Of a stretch of 6,597 nucleotides of DNA, positions 1-5,557 are shown one piece after another. The stretch is from the NCBI GenBank assembly GCA_001399805.1, contig LIHJ01000039.1, forward strand, positions 3,512-10,108, in the 5' to 3' direction. The number at the start of each line of letters is the position of its first letter. Position 1 is the first letter of the stretch. Position numbers and translations under genes: made by a program. This DNA comes from Candidatus Bathyarchaeota archaeon BA1. GTDB taxonomy: Archaea > Thermoproteota > Bathyarchaeia > Bathyarchaeales > Bathyarchaeaceae. A model generated the notes under the pieces. The model worked only from the letters and a program-made list of their open reading frames with translations, ran no database searches and was not told where the DNA came from.

Positions 1-764
1 AAATCCAGCATGTTACGACACTCGGTGAGTTGCACGAGGCGTTGAATGGTCTCAACGTCCACTCCGTAGGGATGTGGAAGTGTTTCTTTTGGGGGAGGAG
101 GCATTTTGGTGGTGACGCGGGTGAACTTGTATAGGCGTCCCTTAGGATCGACAAAGGCGATGTTAGCGTAGGGGTTTACCAACGCGGTCTGTTTCAAGTA
201 TTCTAAAATCTTGGGCATAGCCCTAACGTAGTCCCCCTCTAGGCAAAATTCAACTACTGTCCCGTGCCATCGATCCTTGTTCACGCGAATTTTACGATCT
301 AGAATGAGAGGACGGTTACTTTGAATGTCTATCATTAGCTGGTACTCGTAAATCTTGGACGTACCTGTGCTTGAGGCAACATAAGCAGGCTTATGGGTAG
401 TGATTTGTCCGTACAGAATGGCCATTGTTCCTCCGAGGCCAAAGGTTCCTCGAGCTTGTTTCAGCTTGAACTTTGAGCCAAACAAAACCTGGCCGAACGC
501 CGCCGGTATATGGCGGGCGGGTATACCTGATCCATTATCCATAACCCTCAACCTATAAATGGCGGCCTCAGGACTTGATCCACCCTCATCGGATAATCGT
601 ATATAGATTTCAGGGAGTATGTGCGTCGAGTCTGAGGCGTCTAGGGCGTTTTCCATAAGCTCTCTCACCGACGAAAAGACCGCCTTAGTCGGGTTAGTGA
701 AGCCAGCTATGTCTCGGTTACGGTAGAAAAAGTCGGCGGGGCTGATTTTTTCAAAGGTTACCAC
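1..764 (-). CDS. top6B: DNA topoisomerase VI subunit B, N-terminal part (runs off left edge)
   Basis: This is the ATPase subunit of the type IIB topoisomerase. With Top6A it passes one duplex through another to relax and decatenate DNA. The frame is open for 254 codons from a GTG at 764 to the left edge, so the 3' part is missing. The GHKL ATPase fold is clear: SPADFFYRN near residue 8, the N-box ELMENALDA (35-43) with the ATP/Mg residues Glu38 and Asn39, DNGSGIP (76-82), and the glycine-rich lid RGTFGLGGTM (105-114). The PHPYGVD stretch near the edge matches the entry to the H2TH region of archaeal Top6B. The transducer domain lies outside the window. GTG is chosen because no ATG follows the upstream in-frame stop and an SD lies 10 nt before it; a TTG at 797 would add 11 residues. 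The gene is last in a minus-strand cluster of translation genes. The family assignment is firm; the exact start is less so. Confidence 0.96.
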   Translation of the reverse strand, partial: MVTFEKISPADFFYRNRDIAGFTNPTKAVFSSVRELMENALDASDSTHILPEIYIRLSDEGGSSPEAAIYRLRVMDNGSGIPARHIPAAFGQVLFGSKFKLKQARGTFGLGGTMAILYGQITTHKPAYVASSTGTSKIYEYQLMIDIQSNRPLILDRKIRVNKDRWHGTVVEFCLEGDYVRAMPKILEYLKQTALVNPYANIAFVDPKGRLYKFTRVTTKMPPPPKETLPHPYGVDVETIQRLVQLTECRNMLD

Positions 765-774
765 TGCCCAGTCG

Positions 775-780
775 CCCCTC
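775..780 (-). promoter_or_regulatory. Ribosome binding site for top6B
   Basis: GAGGGG on the minus strand lies 10 nt before the GTG at 764. It is the reason for preferring this GTG over the TTG at 797, which has no comparable site. Confidence 0.55.
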
Positions 781-814
781 TTGGTATTAGAGTACAACGT
801 TCTGCTATGGCTTT

Positions 815-824
815 TTCTATAGAA
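815..824 (-). promoter_or_regulatory. Possible TATA box for top6B
   Basis: The AT-rich palindrome TTCTATAGAA is placed so that transcription starting about 25 nt downstream would give a leader of roughly 30 nt including the GAGGGG site. The 243-bp gap before top6B makes a separate promoter likely, but this box is only weakly TATA-like and the assignment is inference. Confidence 0.25.
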
Positions 825-983
825 CCACTAGCGGAAACTGATGAAAATTCATTAGAGTCTGATAGCATATGAACACATCAATTTGTAGTTTTCTCTCTAT
901 TTTAATTTTATTTCGTTTTATTTTTGAGTTTAATATGGCAAAAATGAACATCTCACAGTTCCTTATCTTGACCATGTGGTGCG

Positions 984-994
984 ATTTTATAAAT
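984..994. promoter_or_regulatory. Strong TATA-like element in the KH-top6B gap
   Basis: The segment contains TTTTATAAA, close to the archaeal TATA consensus, about 15 bp past the stop of the KH gene. It is nearly symmetric and could work on either strand. On the minus strand it would give top6B a leader near 200 nt or an uncharacterised short RNA. On the plus strand it would give transcripts antisense to the KH gene. The rest of the gap (about 888-935) is T-rich on the plus strand and shows no ORF or tRNA. Confidence 0.3.
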
Positions 995-1007
995 CATAAC
1001 CTTAACC

Positions 1008-1586
1008 TCATGAAGGCATTCTAGTCTCCCATAGCTCCATCTTCTTTTTCTTTAACTCTCTCCTTTTTTTATGCAGGAAACGGTATACGGTGCTGTGTTG
1101 GCTTCCCCTCATCAACATCTGGGCCGCTTTCCCCGCCGCTTCAGCTTGATCCATGTTCCCGATGATAGAGATGGTATGTCCATACACAGAGATGCTAGCG
1201 CCAGTCAATTCCTCTATGATCCTTCTGGTTTTCCCCTCTTTCCCGATGACTCTACCTTTTAACCGCTTTATGTCTGATGGTGATCTCCCCACAACATCTC
1301 GCAGATCAATAACCTTTAGCGTGGCCTCATCTTCCTTGAGCAGTCTAAAGGCACGTTCGGGTGAAAAGCCCCTTCCAATGGCCGTGATTACCTCCTTGGA
1401 CCTAAAGAGAAGGGAGGGGTCTTGCGCGTTGGGGTTTAATGTGATGGTGATATCGCCGGTTTCACTATTGATTTGAAGCTCCACTGAGAGCCTTTTCTCG
1501 ATGTTTTCCTTTACGCGGCCATTAGGACCTATCAGCGCCCCAATGCGATCTCGCGGAATCTTAACGTATACGCTAATCCCCGCCAC
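1008..1586 (-). CDS. Archaeal two-KH-domain RNA-binding protein, Dim2/Pno1 (Krr1-like) homologue
   Basis: This 192-aa protein has two KH domains. The first begins at the N-terminus with the GPNG loop at residues 20-23. The second follows RLKGRVIGKEG, with its GKEG loop at 115-118. Between them is the conserved family segment GRGFSPERAFRLL (71-83). A lysine/arginine-rich tail (173-183) follows HSTVYRFLHKKR. Eukaryotic Dim2/Pno1 binds near the 3' end of pre-18S rRNA during small-subunit maturation, and archaeal Dim2 is thought to act similarly on pre-16S rRNA; this role is inferred from the family. The GTG start lies inside the 3' end of the RIO1 gene, giving a 14-bp overlap in another frame, and has a strong SD 6 nt upstream, so translational coupling with the RIO1-type kinase is likely. 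The length is normal for archaeal members and no defect is visible. Confidence 0.92.
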   Translation of the reverse strand: MAGISVYVKIPRDRIGALIGPNGRVKENIEKRLSVELQINSETGDITITLNPNAQDPSLLFRSKEVITAIGRGFSPERAFRLLKEDEATLKVIDLRDVVGRSPSDIKRLKGRVIGKEGKTRRIIEELTGASISVYGHTISIIGNMDQAEAAGKAAQMLMRGSQHSTVYRFLHKKRRELKKKKMELWETRMPS

Positions 1587-2400
1587 CCGTAACCCTCCTG
1601 TACATTTCCTCCACCGACAACACGTCCACGTTCAGTCCCTTGAAGTACCAATATAGATTTTCTAAGTCTCTTTGCAGGAATCGATCAACCATGGGATGTT
1701 TTAAAGTTACGGCTTGTGAAACGTCAAACAAGATGGGCTTACCCCTCCATATCATGATGTTGTATTCGCTTAGGTCTGCATGCACGAGTTCTGCCTTTTG
1801 ATACAGCTTCTTCACTAAAGTTAGAAGTCGACGATAAACTTGCTGGGGGTTTTTGAGGAAGATTTCCATCATGAGGGGGGCGCTAACCCCGTTTTTTCCG
1901 ATAAACTCCATGACCAGCACGTTCTTTTCAACGGCAATAGGCTTGGGAACCCTAACCCCCGCATCGAGGGCACGTTGTAGGTTCTTGAACTCCTTCTGAG
2001 CCCAAGCGTAAACGAGAGAACGGGTGTCTCGCCGAATATGAGCGAATCGTGGGTCTCCTTCGATGTAGGGGAGCATGCCCTTCCTAAACTCAGCTGAAAC
2101 CGTGAGGTAGATCTTGATGGCGAGCTCCTTCCCATCGGGGTCTCTACCCCAGTAAATTCGAGCTTCCTTCCCAGCTTTCACAGCCCCATAAATCTCATCA
2201 ATCGTCCCATCATTCAAAAGATTGTAGACGGTCATGAGCGTGGAGCGATCAAAAACCTCTTCTAAAACTGCTCGATCAGACGAAAAGTCTTTAATTAACA
2301 TCCTATCCCTCTTTTCCACTACCCGAAGCCGACGTTCTAAGCGCTTTCTCATACCTTTTTCACGCGTGGCTTTACTTCCCATAGTTATACCAGTTCTCAT
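1573..2400 (-). CDS. rio1: RIO1-type serine/threonine protein kinase/ATPase
   Basis: This 275-aa atypical kinase is of the RIO1 family, whose members act as ATPases in late small-ribosomal-subunit maturation; that role is known for the family and inferred here. Visible motifs are the RIO1 phosphate-binding loop GAVKAGKEARIY (72-83), the ATP-binding lysine in ELAIKIY (Lys96), the hinge LVMEFIG (162-168), the catalytic loop HADLSEYNIM (207-216) with Asp209 and Asn214, and the metal-binding LFDVSQAV (224-231) with Asp226. As usual in RIO kinases, the canonical activation-loop and substrate-binding region is missing. A basic N-terminal stretch (10-33) may contact rRNA. The ATG at 2400 has GGTGA 10 nt upstream; an internal ATG at codon 7 is the alternative. 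The gene overlaps the KH gene by 14 bp and is separated from aIF1A by a 150-bp gap with inverted repeats, so it may have its own promoter (TTTTAAA at about 2420-2426). All key residues are present. Confidence 0.95.
   Translation of the reverse strand: MRTGITMGSKATREKGMRKRLERRLRVVEKRDRMLIKDFSSDRAVLEEVFDRSTLMTVYNLLNDGTIDEIYGAVKAGKEARIYWGRDPDGKELAIKIYLTVSAEFRKGMLPYIEGDPRFAHIRRDTRSLVYAWAQKEFKNLQRALDAGVRVPKPIAVEKNVLVMEFIGKNGVSAPLMMEIFLKNPQQVYRRLLTLVKKLYQKAELVHADLSEYNIMIWRGKPILFDVSQAVTLKHPMVDRFLQRDLENLYWYFKGLNVDVLSVEEMYRRVTGGGD
1593..1599 (-). promoter_or_regulatory. Ribosome binding site of the KH gene, inside the RIO1 coding region
   Basis: AGGAGGG, a near-perfect anti-16S match, lies 6 nt before the GTG at 1586. 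Being within the last codons of RIO1, it both fixes the start of the KH protein and supports coupled translation. Confidence 0.8.
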
Positions 2401-2440
2401 TTAATTTACGTCACCGTTGTTTAAAAGGGGTTTGACTTTG

Positions 2441-2469
2441 TCCTTTATGGAAAAAGCCTAGATAAAGGA
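2441..2469. repeat. 8-bp inverted repeat in the aIF1A-RIO1 gap
   Basis: TCCTTTAT (2441-2448) pairs perfectly with ATAAAGGA (2462-2469) across a 13-nt loop. Read on the minus strand the loop contains a run of five T, so together with the neighbouring hairpin it could end transcripts coming from aIF1A or form part of the RIO1 leader. The arms are seen directly; the role is not established. Confidence 0.45.
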
Positions 2470-2474
2470 GAGAA

Positions 2475-2500
2475 CCAGCATTGGAGTGCCATAATGCTGG
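2475..2500 (-). terminator. Hairpin downstream of aIF1A, possible terminator or structured leader
   Basis: CCAGCATT (2475-2482) pairs perfectly with AATGCTGG (2493-2500), and the 10-nt loop could form two more G-C pairs. On the minus strand it is followed by pyrimidine-rich sequence and then a T5 run, which would suit termination of the aIF2-beta, DUF424, aIF1A transcript. It could equally be a structured element read through into RIO1. Confidence 0.35.
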
Positions 2501-2518
2501 GTGAGGAGGGCTCTGAAC

Positions 2519-2536
2519 TTTTAGCGCGCGCTAAAA
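2519..2536. repeat. 18-bp perfect palindrome 14 bp after the aIF1A stop
   Basis: TTTTAGCGCGCGCTAAAA is identical to its own reverse complement. In RNA it could fold as a 7-bp stem with a GCGC tetraloop; in DNA it could be a symmetric protein-binding site. It is the first of three symmetric elements met by transcription leaving aIF1A. Its GC alternation stands out against the surrounding sequence. Confidence 0.6.
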
Positions 2537-2550
2537 GACCCACCAGCCTC

Positions 2551-2859
2551 TTACGAAATGGTGATGTATCCGTTCCTTCTCAGCCAGTCAGCTTGACCCT
2601 TCGTGTATCGCCAGATAATGTCTCCTCTTTTGTCAGATTGGAAGTCCCATGGAGAAACGAGAACCACGTCCCCCTCCCTTATCCAAACCTTTCTCTTCAT
2701 CTTGCCTCGAATCCGACAGAGGCGTTCGTGACCATCCTGACACTTCACCAAAACCCTGTCAAAACCTAGGAGCCGCACAGCTATGCAGAGCACATCATTT
2801 GCAACTGGAAGAACCATATCCTTGATTTCTTCCTCGCTAATGACCTTCTTTTTACCCAA
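2551..2859 (-). CDS. eif1A: Translation initiation factor aIF1A
   Basis: This 102-aa protein is the archaeal counterpart of eIF1A and bacterial IF1, binding the A-site region of the small subunit during initiation. The OB-fold signature is plain: CRIRGKMKRKVWIREGDVVLVSPWDFQ spans residues 48-74, with the RGK and the basic face that contact rRNA. A short basic N-terminus and a C-terminal helix (KGQADWLRRNGY, 87-98) match archaeal members, and the length is usual. The TTG start is chosen because GAGGTG lies 5 nt before it and MGKKK is a typical beginning. It sits 25 bp after the DUF424 gene, in apparent operon with it and aIF2-beta. The following 150 bp contain three inverted repeats. Confidence 0.96.
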   Translation of the reverse strand: MGKKKVISEEEIKDMVLPVANDVLCIAVRLLGFDRVLVKCQDGHERLCRIRGKMKRKVWIREGDVVLVSPWDFQSDKRGDIIWRYTKGQADWLRRNGYITIS

Positions 2860-2864
2860 AGATA

Positions 2865-2870
2865 CACCTC
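2865..2870 (-). promoter_or_regulatory. Ribosome binding site fixing the TTG start of aIF1A
   Basis: GAGGTG on the minus strand is 5 nt before the TTG at 2859. No ATG or GTG exists in the N-terminal part that would keep the family's expected length. Confidence 0.7.
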
Positions 2871-2884
2871 AGCGACATCTTCTC

Positions 2885-3181
2885 CTACATTTTGACGATT
2901 TGTGCGTGAGGGACACCTGAAATTCTCAACACTGCCTCAGGGTGAATGAGCCCCCTCTCGATGGCCTTCCCAACGATGTTTTGTCCAACCATGTTCACGA
3001 TTGTGGACTGCTTCATGAGGTCGATGGCCTCGTCAACGCTCACCTTTGACCCTTTGAAAAATTCTTCCCGCACCTCAAAAACGATCTTGCCCTCCCTAAG
3101 GATCTTCCCCAGCAGTTCAGCGTCACAAGTCGCGAGAAGCACGCACCGACCCCACTTTCGCATGTTCACGTAGACTTCCAA
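2885..3181 (-). CDS. DUF424 domain-containing protein, function unknown
   Basis: This 98-aa protein is of the archaeal DUF424 family, recognised from the ATCDAELLGK segment (17-26), the STIVNMVGQNIVGKAIERG run (59-77) and the ending VLRISGVPHAQIV (84-96). The biochemical role is unknown. Its frequent placement between aIF2-beta and aIF1A in archaea suggests a link to translation or ribosome function, which is inference from context. It starts 12 bp after aIF2-beta ends. The start is uncertain: the TTG at 3181 gives the best match to the family's N-terminus but has no SD; a GTG at 3169 has GGAAG 5 nt upstream but would lose four residues; an ATG at 3163 is a third option. No defects are seen. 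Confidence 0.88.
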   Translation of the reverse strand: MEVYVNMRKWGRCVLLATCDAELLGKILREGKIVFEVREEFFKGSKVSVDEAIDLMKQSTIVNMVGQNIVGKAIERGLIHPEAVLRISGVPHAQIVKM

Positions 3182-3193
3182 GATAGAGCACTT

Positions 3194-3604
3194 TTATACG
3201 GGTCTTATAGATGACTTTGCCCCGCACGCCTCACATACTAGGAAATGGAAGCGTCTCTCTTTTACGATTTTTGTGTCCGGACGCTTACAAATGGGGCATA
3301 TTACAAATTCGTCGGAGTATCTTTTGATTAGTCGCTCGAGAGTGTCGGAGGGAAACTTCCCCTGGAAGATCGCTCGCACCCTATTCATGTTTCCGGCGGT
3401 AGCCATCTCTCTAGAGAGAAACCTCAACACTTGATGCGGGTCTCGATTGAGGGTGTCACAAATCTCCTTAAAGTTATGAAAGATGGTCCGCATGCCAATA
3501 ATAGAGCAATGAGGCTTAGGAACCTCGAAACGTTTCCACTCAAACACCTTGGGAGGAAGCTGCGAATACGCACGCTTTAACATCTCCTTATAGTCCAGCC
3601 TCAT
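3194..3604 (-). CDS. eif2b: Translation initiation factor aIF2 subunit beta
   Basis: This 136-aa protein is the beta subunit of aIF2, the GTP-dependent factor that brings initiator Met-tRNA to the small subunit. The domains are in the expected order: an N-terminal helix (YKEMLKRAYSQLP, 5-17) that docks on aIF2-gamma, the central eIF5/eIF2-beta fold (about 26-95, with RTIFHNFKEICDTLNRDP at 39-56 and HQVLRFLSREMATAGN at 57-72), and a C4 zinc ribbon with Cys103/Cys106 and Cys124/Cys127. The length is typical for archaea, which lack the long eukaryotic N-terminal extension. The ATG is preceded by AAGGG at 8 nt spacing. It is the first gene of the minus-strand cluster, and the 137 bp upstream hold a candidate TATA box and an inverted repeat. 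Confidence 0.97.
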   Translation of the reverse strand: MRLDYKEMLKRAYSQLPPKVFEWKRFEVPKPHCSIIGMRTIFHNFKEICDTLNRDPHQVLRFLSREMATAGNMNRVRAIFQGKFPSDTLERLIKRYSDEFVICPICKRPDTKIVKERRFHFLVCEACGAKSSIRPV

Positions 3605-3630
3605 TGCCTAATCCCTTATACGCTTTCTAA

Positions 3631-3654
3631 TTGACCCACTTCCTCTAAGGTCAA
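3631..3654. repeat. Operator-like inverted repeat upstream of aIF2-beta
   Basis: TTGACC (3631-3636) and GGTCAA (3649-3654) are perfect inverted 6-mers separated by 12 nt. The site is 27-50 bp before the aIF2-beta start and would lie about at the transcription start if the TATA-like box at 3664-3671 is used. This position suits a dimeric repressor, but no regulator can be named. Confidence 0.4.
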
Positions 3655-3663
3655 CCCTACTTA

Positions 3664-3671
3664 ATATTATA
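3664..3671 (-). promoter_or_regulatory. Candidate TATA box for the aIF2-beta cluster
   Basis: On the minus strand the sequence reads TTATAATA, in an AT-rich pocket about 60 bp before the aIF2-beta ATG. A start about 25 nt downstream would leave a leader near 35 nt. Another TATA-like string, GTATAAG at about 3615-3621, is too close to the ATG to serve unless the message is nearly leaderless. Confidence 0.35.
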
Positions 3672-3741
3672 ACGGTTCTCCTCTATAAGATTCACGAAAC
3701 TTTACAAGCCTCTTCGACTTGATCAAGGGTAGGCGCGGGAA

Positions 3742-3963
3742 ATGGGGCGCATATGCGCGAAGGTGAAAGTCTGCAACCTTGGCAACCTCTCTAAATTTAA
3801 AGAGCCCGAGTTAATAGTTGACACGAATTTAGGTATAACATGGATACGAAAGGATACGGTGGAAGGCGTGTGCATAAAGTCAGAGGGAATAGCTATAGTA
3901 GAGTCTATGGGTAATAGAACGGGACAACCGCGGTTTGCCGAAGAAAAGGACAACAAGTTTTGA
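3742..3963 (+). pseudogene. Remnant of a clan AA (retropepsin-like) aspartic protease, 73-aa ORF
   Basis: The frame resembles small archaeal retropepsin-like proteins, which begin MG, then a VKVxN strand, a charged linker and a (L/I)VDTG-containing catalytic strand followed by TWI. Here KVKVCNLGNLSKFKEPE (7-23) leads to LIVDTNLGITWI (24-35), so the catalytic Asp and Thr survive but the Gly of DTG is Asn. After GIAIVESMG (49-57) comes FAEEKD, like the FGEEGD region of relatives, but the roughly 15 residues expected between CIKSE and GIAIVE are absent, and the frame stops about 35 residues before the usual end. The family is usually about 120 residues. I therefore read it as a decayed copy with an internal deletion and early stop. 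The recollected family pattern cannot be tested here, and a short functional protein of other type remains possible. No SD is clear; a TATA-like TTTACAAG lies 35-40 bp upstream. Confidence 0.5.
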
Positions 3964-4035
3964 GGCTACGCCTGCGAGCAGATTCTACTCGGGCGTTTTA
4001 ACTTGCTTGTGCCAGTCGTGTTAGACCCATAAACA

Positions 4036-4075
4036 TGATGACTAAGCTAGAAGAATTTCTTCCTTTTCTTCATCA
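4036..4075. repeat. Nested inverted repeats in the gap before gcvPA
   Basis: TGATGA (4036-4041) pairs with TCATCA (4070-4075), enclosing GAAGAA-T-TTCTTC (4050-4062), a second inverted repeat. The interval 3964-4153 has no convincing gene. The structure could end transcripts from the small upstream frame or act in gcvPA control; neither is shown. Confidence 0.3.
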
Positions 4076-4107
4076 CAATCAAAATTACTTAAATGGGATG
4101 AACAACG

Positions 4108-4115
4108 CTTAAAGA
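4108..4115 (+). promoter_or_regulatory. Possible TATA box for gcvPA
   Basis: GCTTAAAG lies about 40 bp before the gcvPA ATG; a start about 25 nt downstream would give a leader of around 15-20 nt that includes the SD at 4142. ACTTAAAT at 4087-4094 is an equally possible box with a longer leader. No glycine-riboswitch-like structure is seen. Confidence 0.25.
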
Positions 4116-4141
4116 AAGGAATCTAAGATTACCTTAGTTCT

Positions 4142-4147
4142 AGGTGA
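4142..4147 (+). promoter_or_regulatory. Ribosome binding site for gcvPA
   Basis: AGGTGA with 6-nt spacing to the ATG at 4154 supports this start, which also gives the family's expected N-terminus (HPYIPNSVPEVKKEMM). Confidence 0.65.
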
Positions 4148-4153
4148 AAGCCC

Positions 4154-5557
4154 ATGGCTGAGTCCTTTGTCCATCCCTATATACCGAATTCTGTTCCGGA
4201 AGTGAAGAAGGAAATGATGAGGCAGATCGGGATCAAGAGTATGGAGGAGCTTTACGTGGATGTTCCCCAAAGGTTTAGGCTGAGGAGGAGGCTGAATCTC
4301 CCAAAGCCAGCGACAGAACATGAGGTGAGGAAACGCGTTGAAGCCCTTTTATCGAAGAACAGGACCCAAAAAGACATGCCCATGTTCTTAGGCGCGGGTT
4401 GCTGGCCCCACTACGTGCCCGTAGTCGTGGAAGCTGTCACCCAACGGGCAGAATTCCTTACCTCGTACACCCCATACCAGCCGGAGATTTCTCAGGGGAT
4501 GTTGCAAGCCCTTTTCGAATATCAAAGCATGATCTGCGAAGTCACTGGGATGGAGGTGGCTAACTGCTCCATGTATGACTGGTCCTCTGCACTAGGCGAA
4601 GCCGTTCGCATGGCCTCTCGGTTGACCCATCGAACCGAGGCACTCGTTCCAAAAATCATTCACCCCGAAAGGGCTGCAACACTCCGAGCGTATGTCGAGC
4701 CCACAGGATTACGCATCAAACCGGTGGGTTATGATTCAGAGACTGGACAGCTCGACTTGGAAGACCTCAAAGCGAAGATCTCGGAAAACAGCGCCGCTGT
4801 GTATATCGAAAACCCAACGTATCTTGGCTTCATCGAAACGCAGGTTGAGGACATCGCCGAAGAAGCCCATGACCACGGAGCACTGTATATCGTTGGAGTC
4901 GACCCCACCTCGCTAGGCGTCTTGGAACCGCCCGGTGAGTATGAGGCGGACATCGTGGTGGGTGAGGGACAGCCCCTCGGAAACCCCATGAACTATGGAG
5001 GACCGTTGCTCGGCATATTCGCTTGCCGAGACGACATGACGTTAATTCGACAGATGCCCGGCCGCGTGATCGGCATGACCACCACTTTAGACGGAAAGAG
5101 GGTGGGGTTCTGTATGGCTCTGCAAACTAGGGAGCAACACATTAGAAGAGAACGAGCGACATCCAACGTTTGCTCTAACGAAGCCCTGTGCGCCGTCGCG
5201 GCCGCAGTTTACTTAGCCTTGCTTGGGCCTCAGGGCTTGAGGGAGTTAGGGGAGACCATCATGAGTAAAGCGCGTTACGCCATGCAACTCTTGACGGAAA
5301 TAGAAGGAGTGAAGGTTCCCATGTTTAAGTCGGTGCACTTCAAGGAGTTCACGATGAACTTTGATGGAGCGGGAAAAACCGTTCGGGAGGTGCACGAAGG
5401 GCTTCTGCAACGTCAAGTTCATGGAGGAAAAGATATCACAAGGGAGTTTCCCGAGCTAGGCGAAACCGCCCTCTACTGCGTCACAGAGATACACTCTAAG
5501 GAGGAGATCGATCGCCTCGCCCAAGCCTTGAAGGAAGTCTTGAGGGAGGGATCCTAG
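4154..5557 (+). CDS. gcvPA: Glycine dehydrogenase (decarboxylating) subunit 1, P-protein N-terminal subunit
   Basis: GcvPA is one of two polypeptides forming the split P-protein of the cytosolic glycine cleavage system. It is a PLP enzyme that decarboxylates glycine and passes the aminomethyl group to lipoyl-GcvH. The 467-aa length is normal (about 440-470). Visible family features are the N-terminal YIPNS...MRQIGIKSMEELYVDVP (9-38), MFLGAGCWPHYVP (77-89), the signature TSYTPYQPEISQGMLQALFEYQ (103-124), the YDWSSALGEA segment (141-150) and GEGQPLGNPMNYGGPLLGIFA (270-290). As in other GcvPA subunits, it belongs to the fold-type I PLP family but the Schiff-base lysine is in GcvPB. Its stop codon directly abuts the gcvPB ATG, so the two are cotranscribed. 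The lipoyl carrier gcvH, gcvT and dihydrolipoamide dehydrogenase are not nearby in the window. The direction of physiological flux (glycine breakdown or synthesis) cannot be told. Confidence 0.97.
   Translation: MAESFVHPYIPNSVPEVKKEMMRQIGIKSMEELYVDVPQRFRLRRRLNLPKPATEHEVRKRVEALLSKNRTQKDMPMFLGAGCWPHYVPVVVEAVTQRAEFLTSYTPYQPEISQGMLQALFEYQSMICEVTGMEVANCSMYDWSSALGEAVRMASRLTHRTEALVPKIIHPERAATLRAYVEPTGLRIKPVGYDSETGQLDLEDLKAKISENSAAVYIENPTYLGFIETQVEDIAEEAHDHGALYIVGVDPTSLGVLEPPGEYEADIVVGEGQPLGNPMNYGGPLLGIFACRDDMTLIRQMPGRVIGMTTTLDGKRVGFCMALQTREQHIRRERATSNVCSNEALCAVAAAVYLALLGPQGLRELGETIMSKARYAMQLLTEIEGVKVPMFKSVHFKEFTMNFDGAGKTVREVHEGLLQRQVHGGKDITREFPELGETALYCVTEIHSKEEIDRLAQALKEVLREGS

Noticed and set aside
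839..862. C/D-box-like pair TGATGA (839-844) and CTGA (859-862) on the plus strand
   Set aside because: The base before TGATGA is C rather than a purine, no C'/second D box follows at the expected spacing, and no closing stem is seen.
1071..1476. Plus-strand frames opposite the KH gene
   Set aside because: They are shadows of a strongly conserved KH-domain protein and resemble no family.
2401..2550. tRNA or H/ACA guide RNA in the aIF1A-RIO1 gap
   Set aside because: There is no T-loop or cloverleaf, and the hairpins are too short for a standard H/ACA unit, though an ACA does follow the last stem on the minus strand.
4035..4076. C-box-like ATGATGA on the plus strand and GTGATGA on the minus strand
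   Set aside because: Neither has a CTGA D box within the length of an archaeal C/D guide RNA.
4035..4112. 25-codon plus-strand frame beginning MMTKLEEF
   Set aside because: There is no ribosome site, it is rich in AT-type codons, and no family is recognised; most likely chance.
3964..4153. Glycine riboswitch before gcvPA
   Set aside because: No paired aptamer-like stems or characteristic purine-rich core can be found in the 190 bp.
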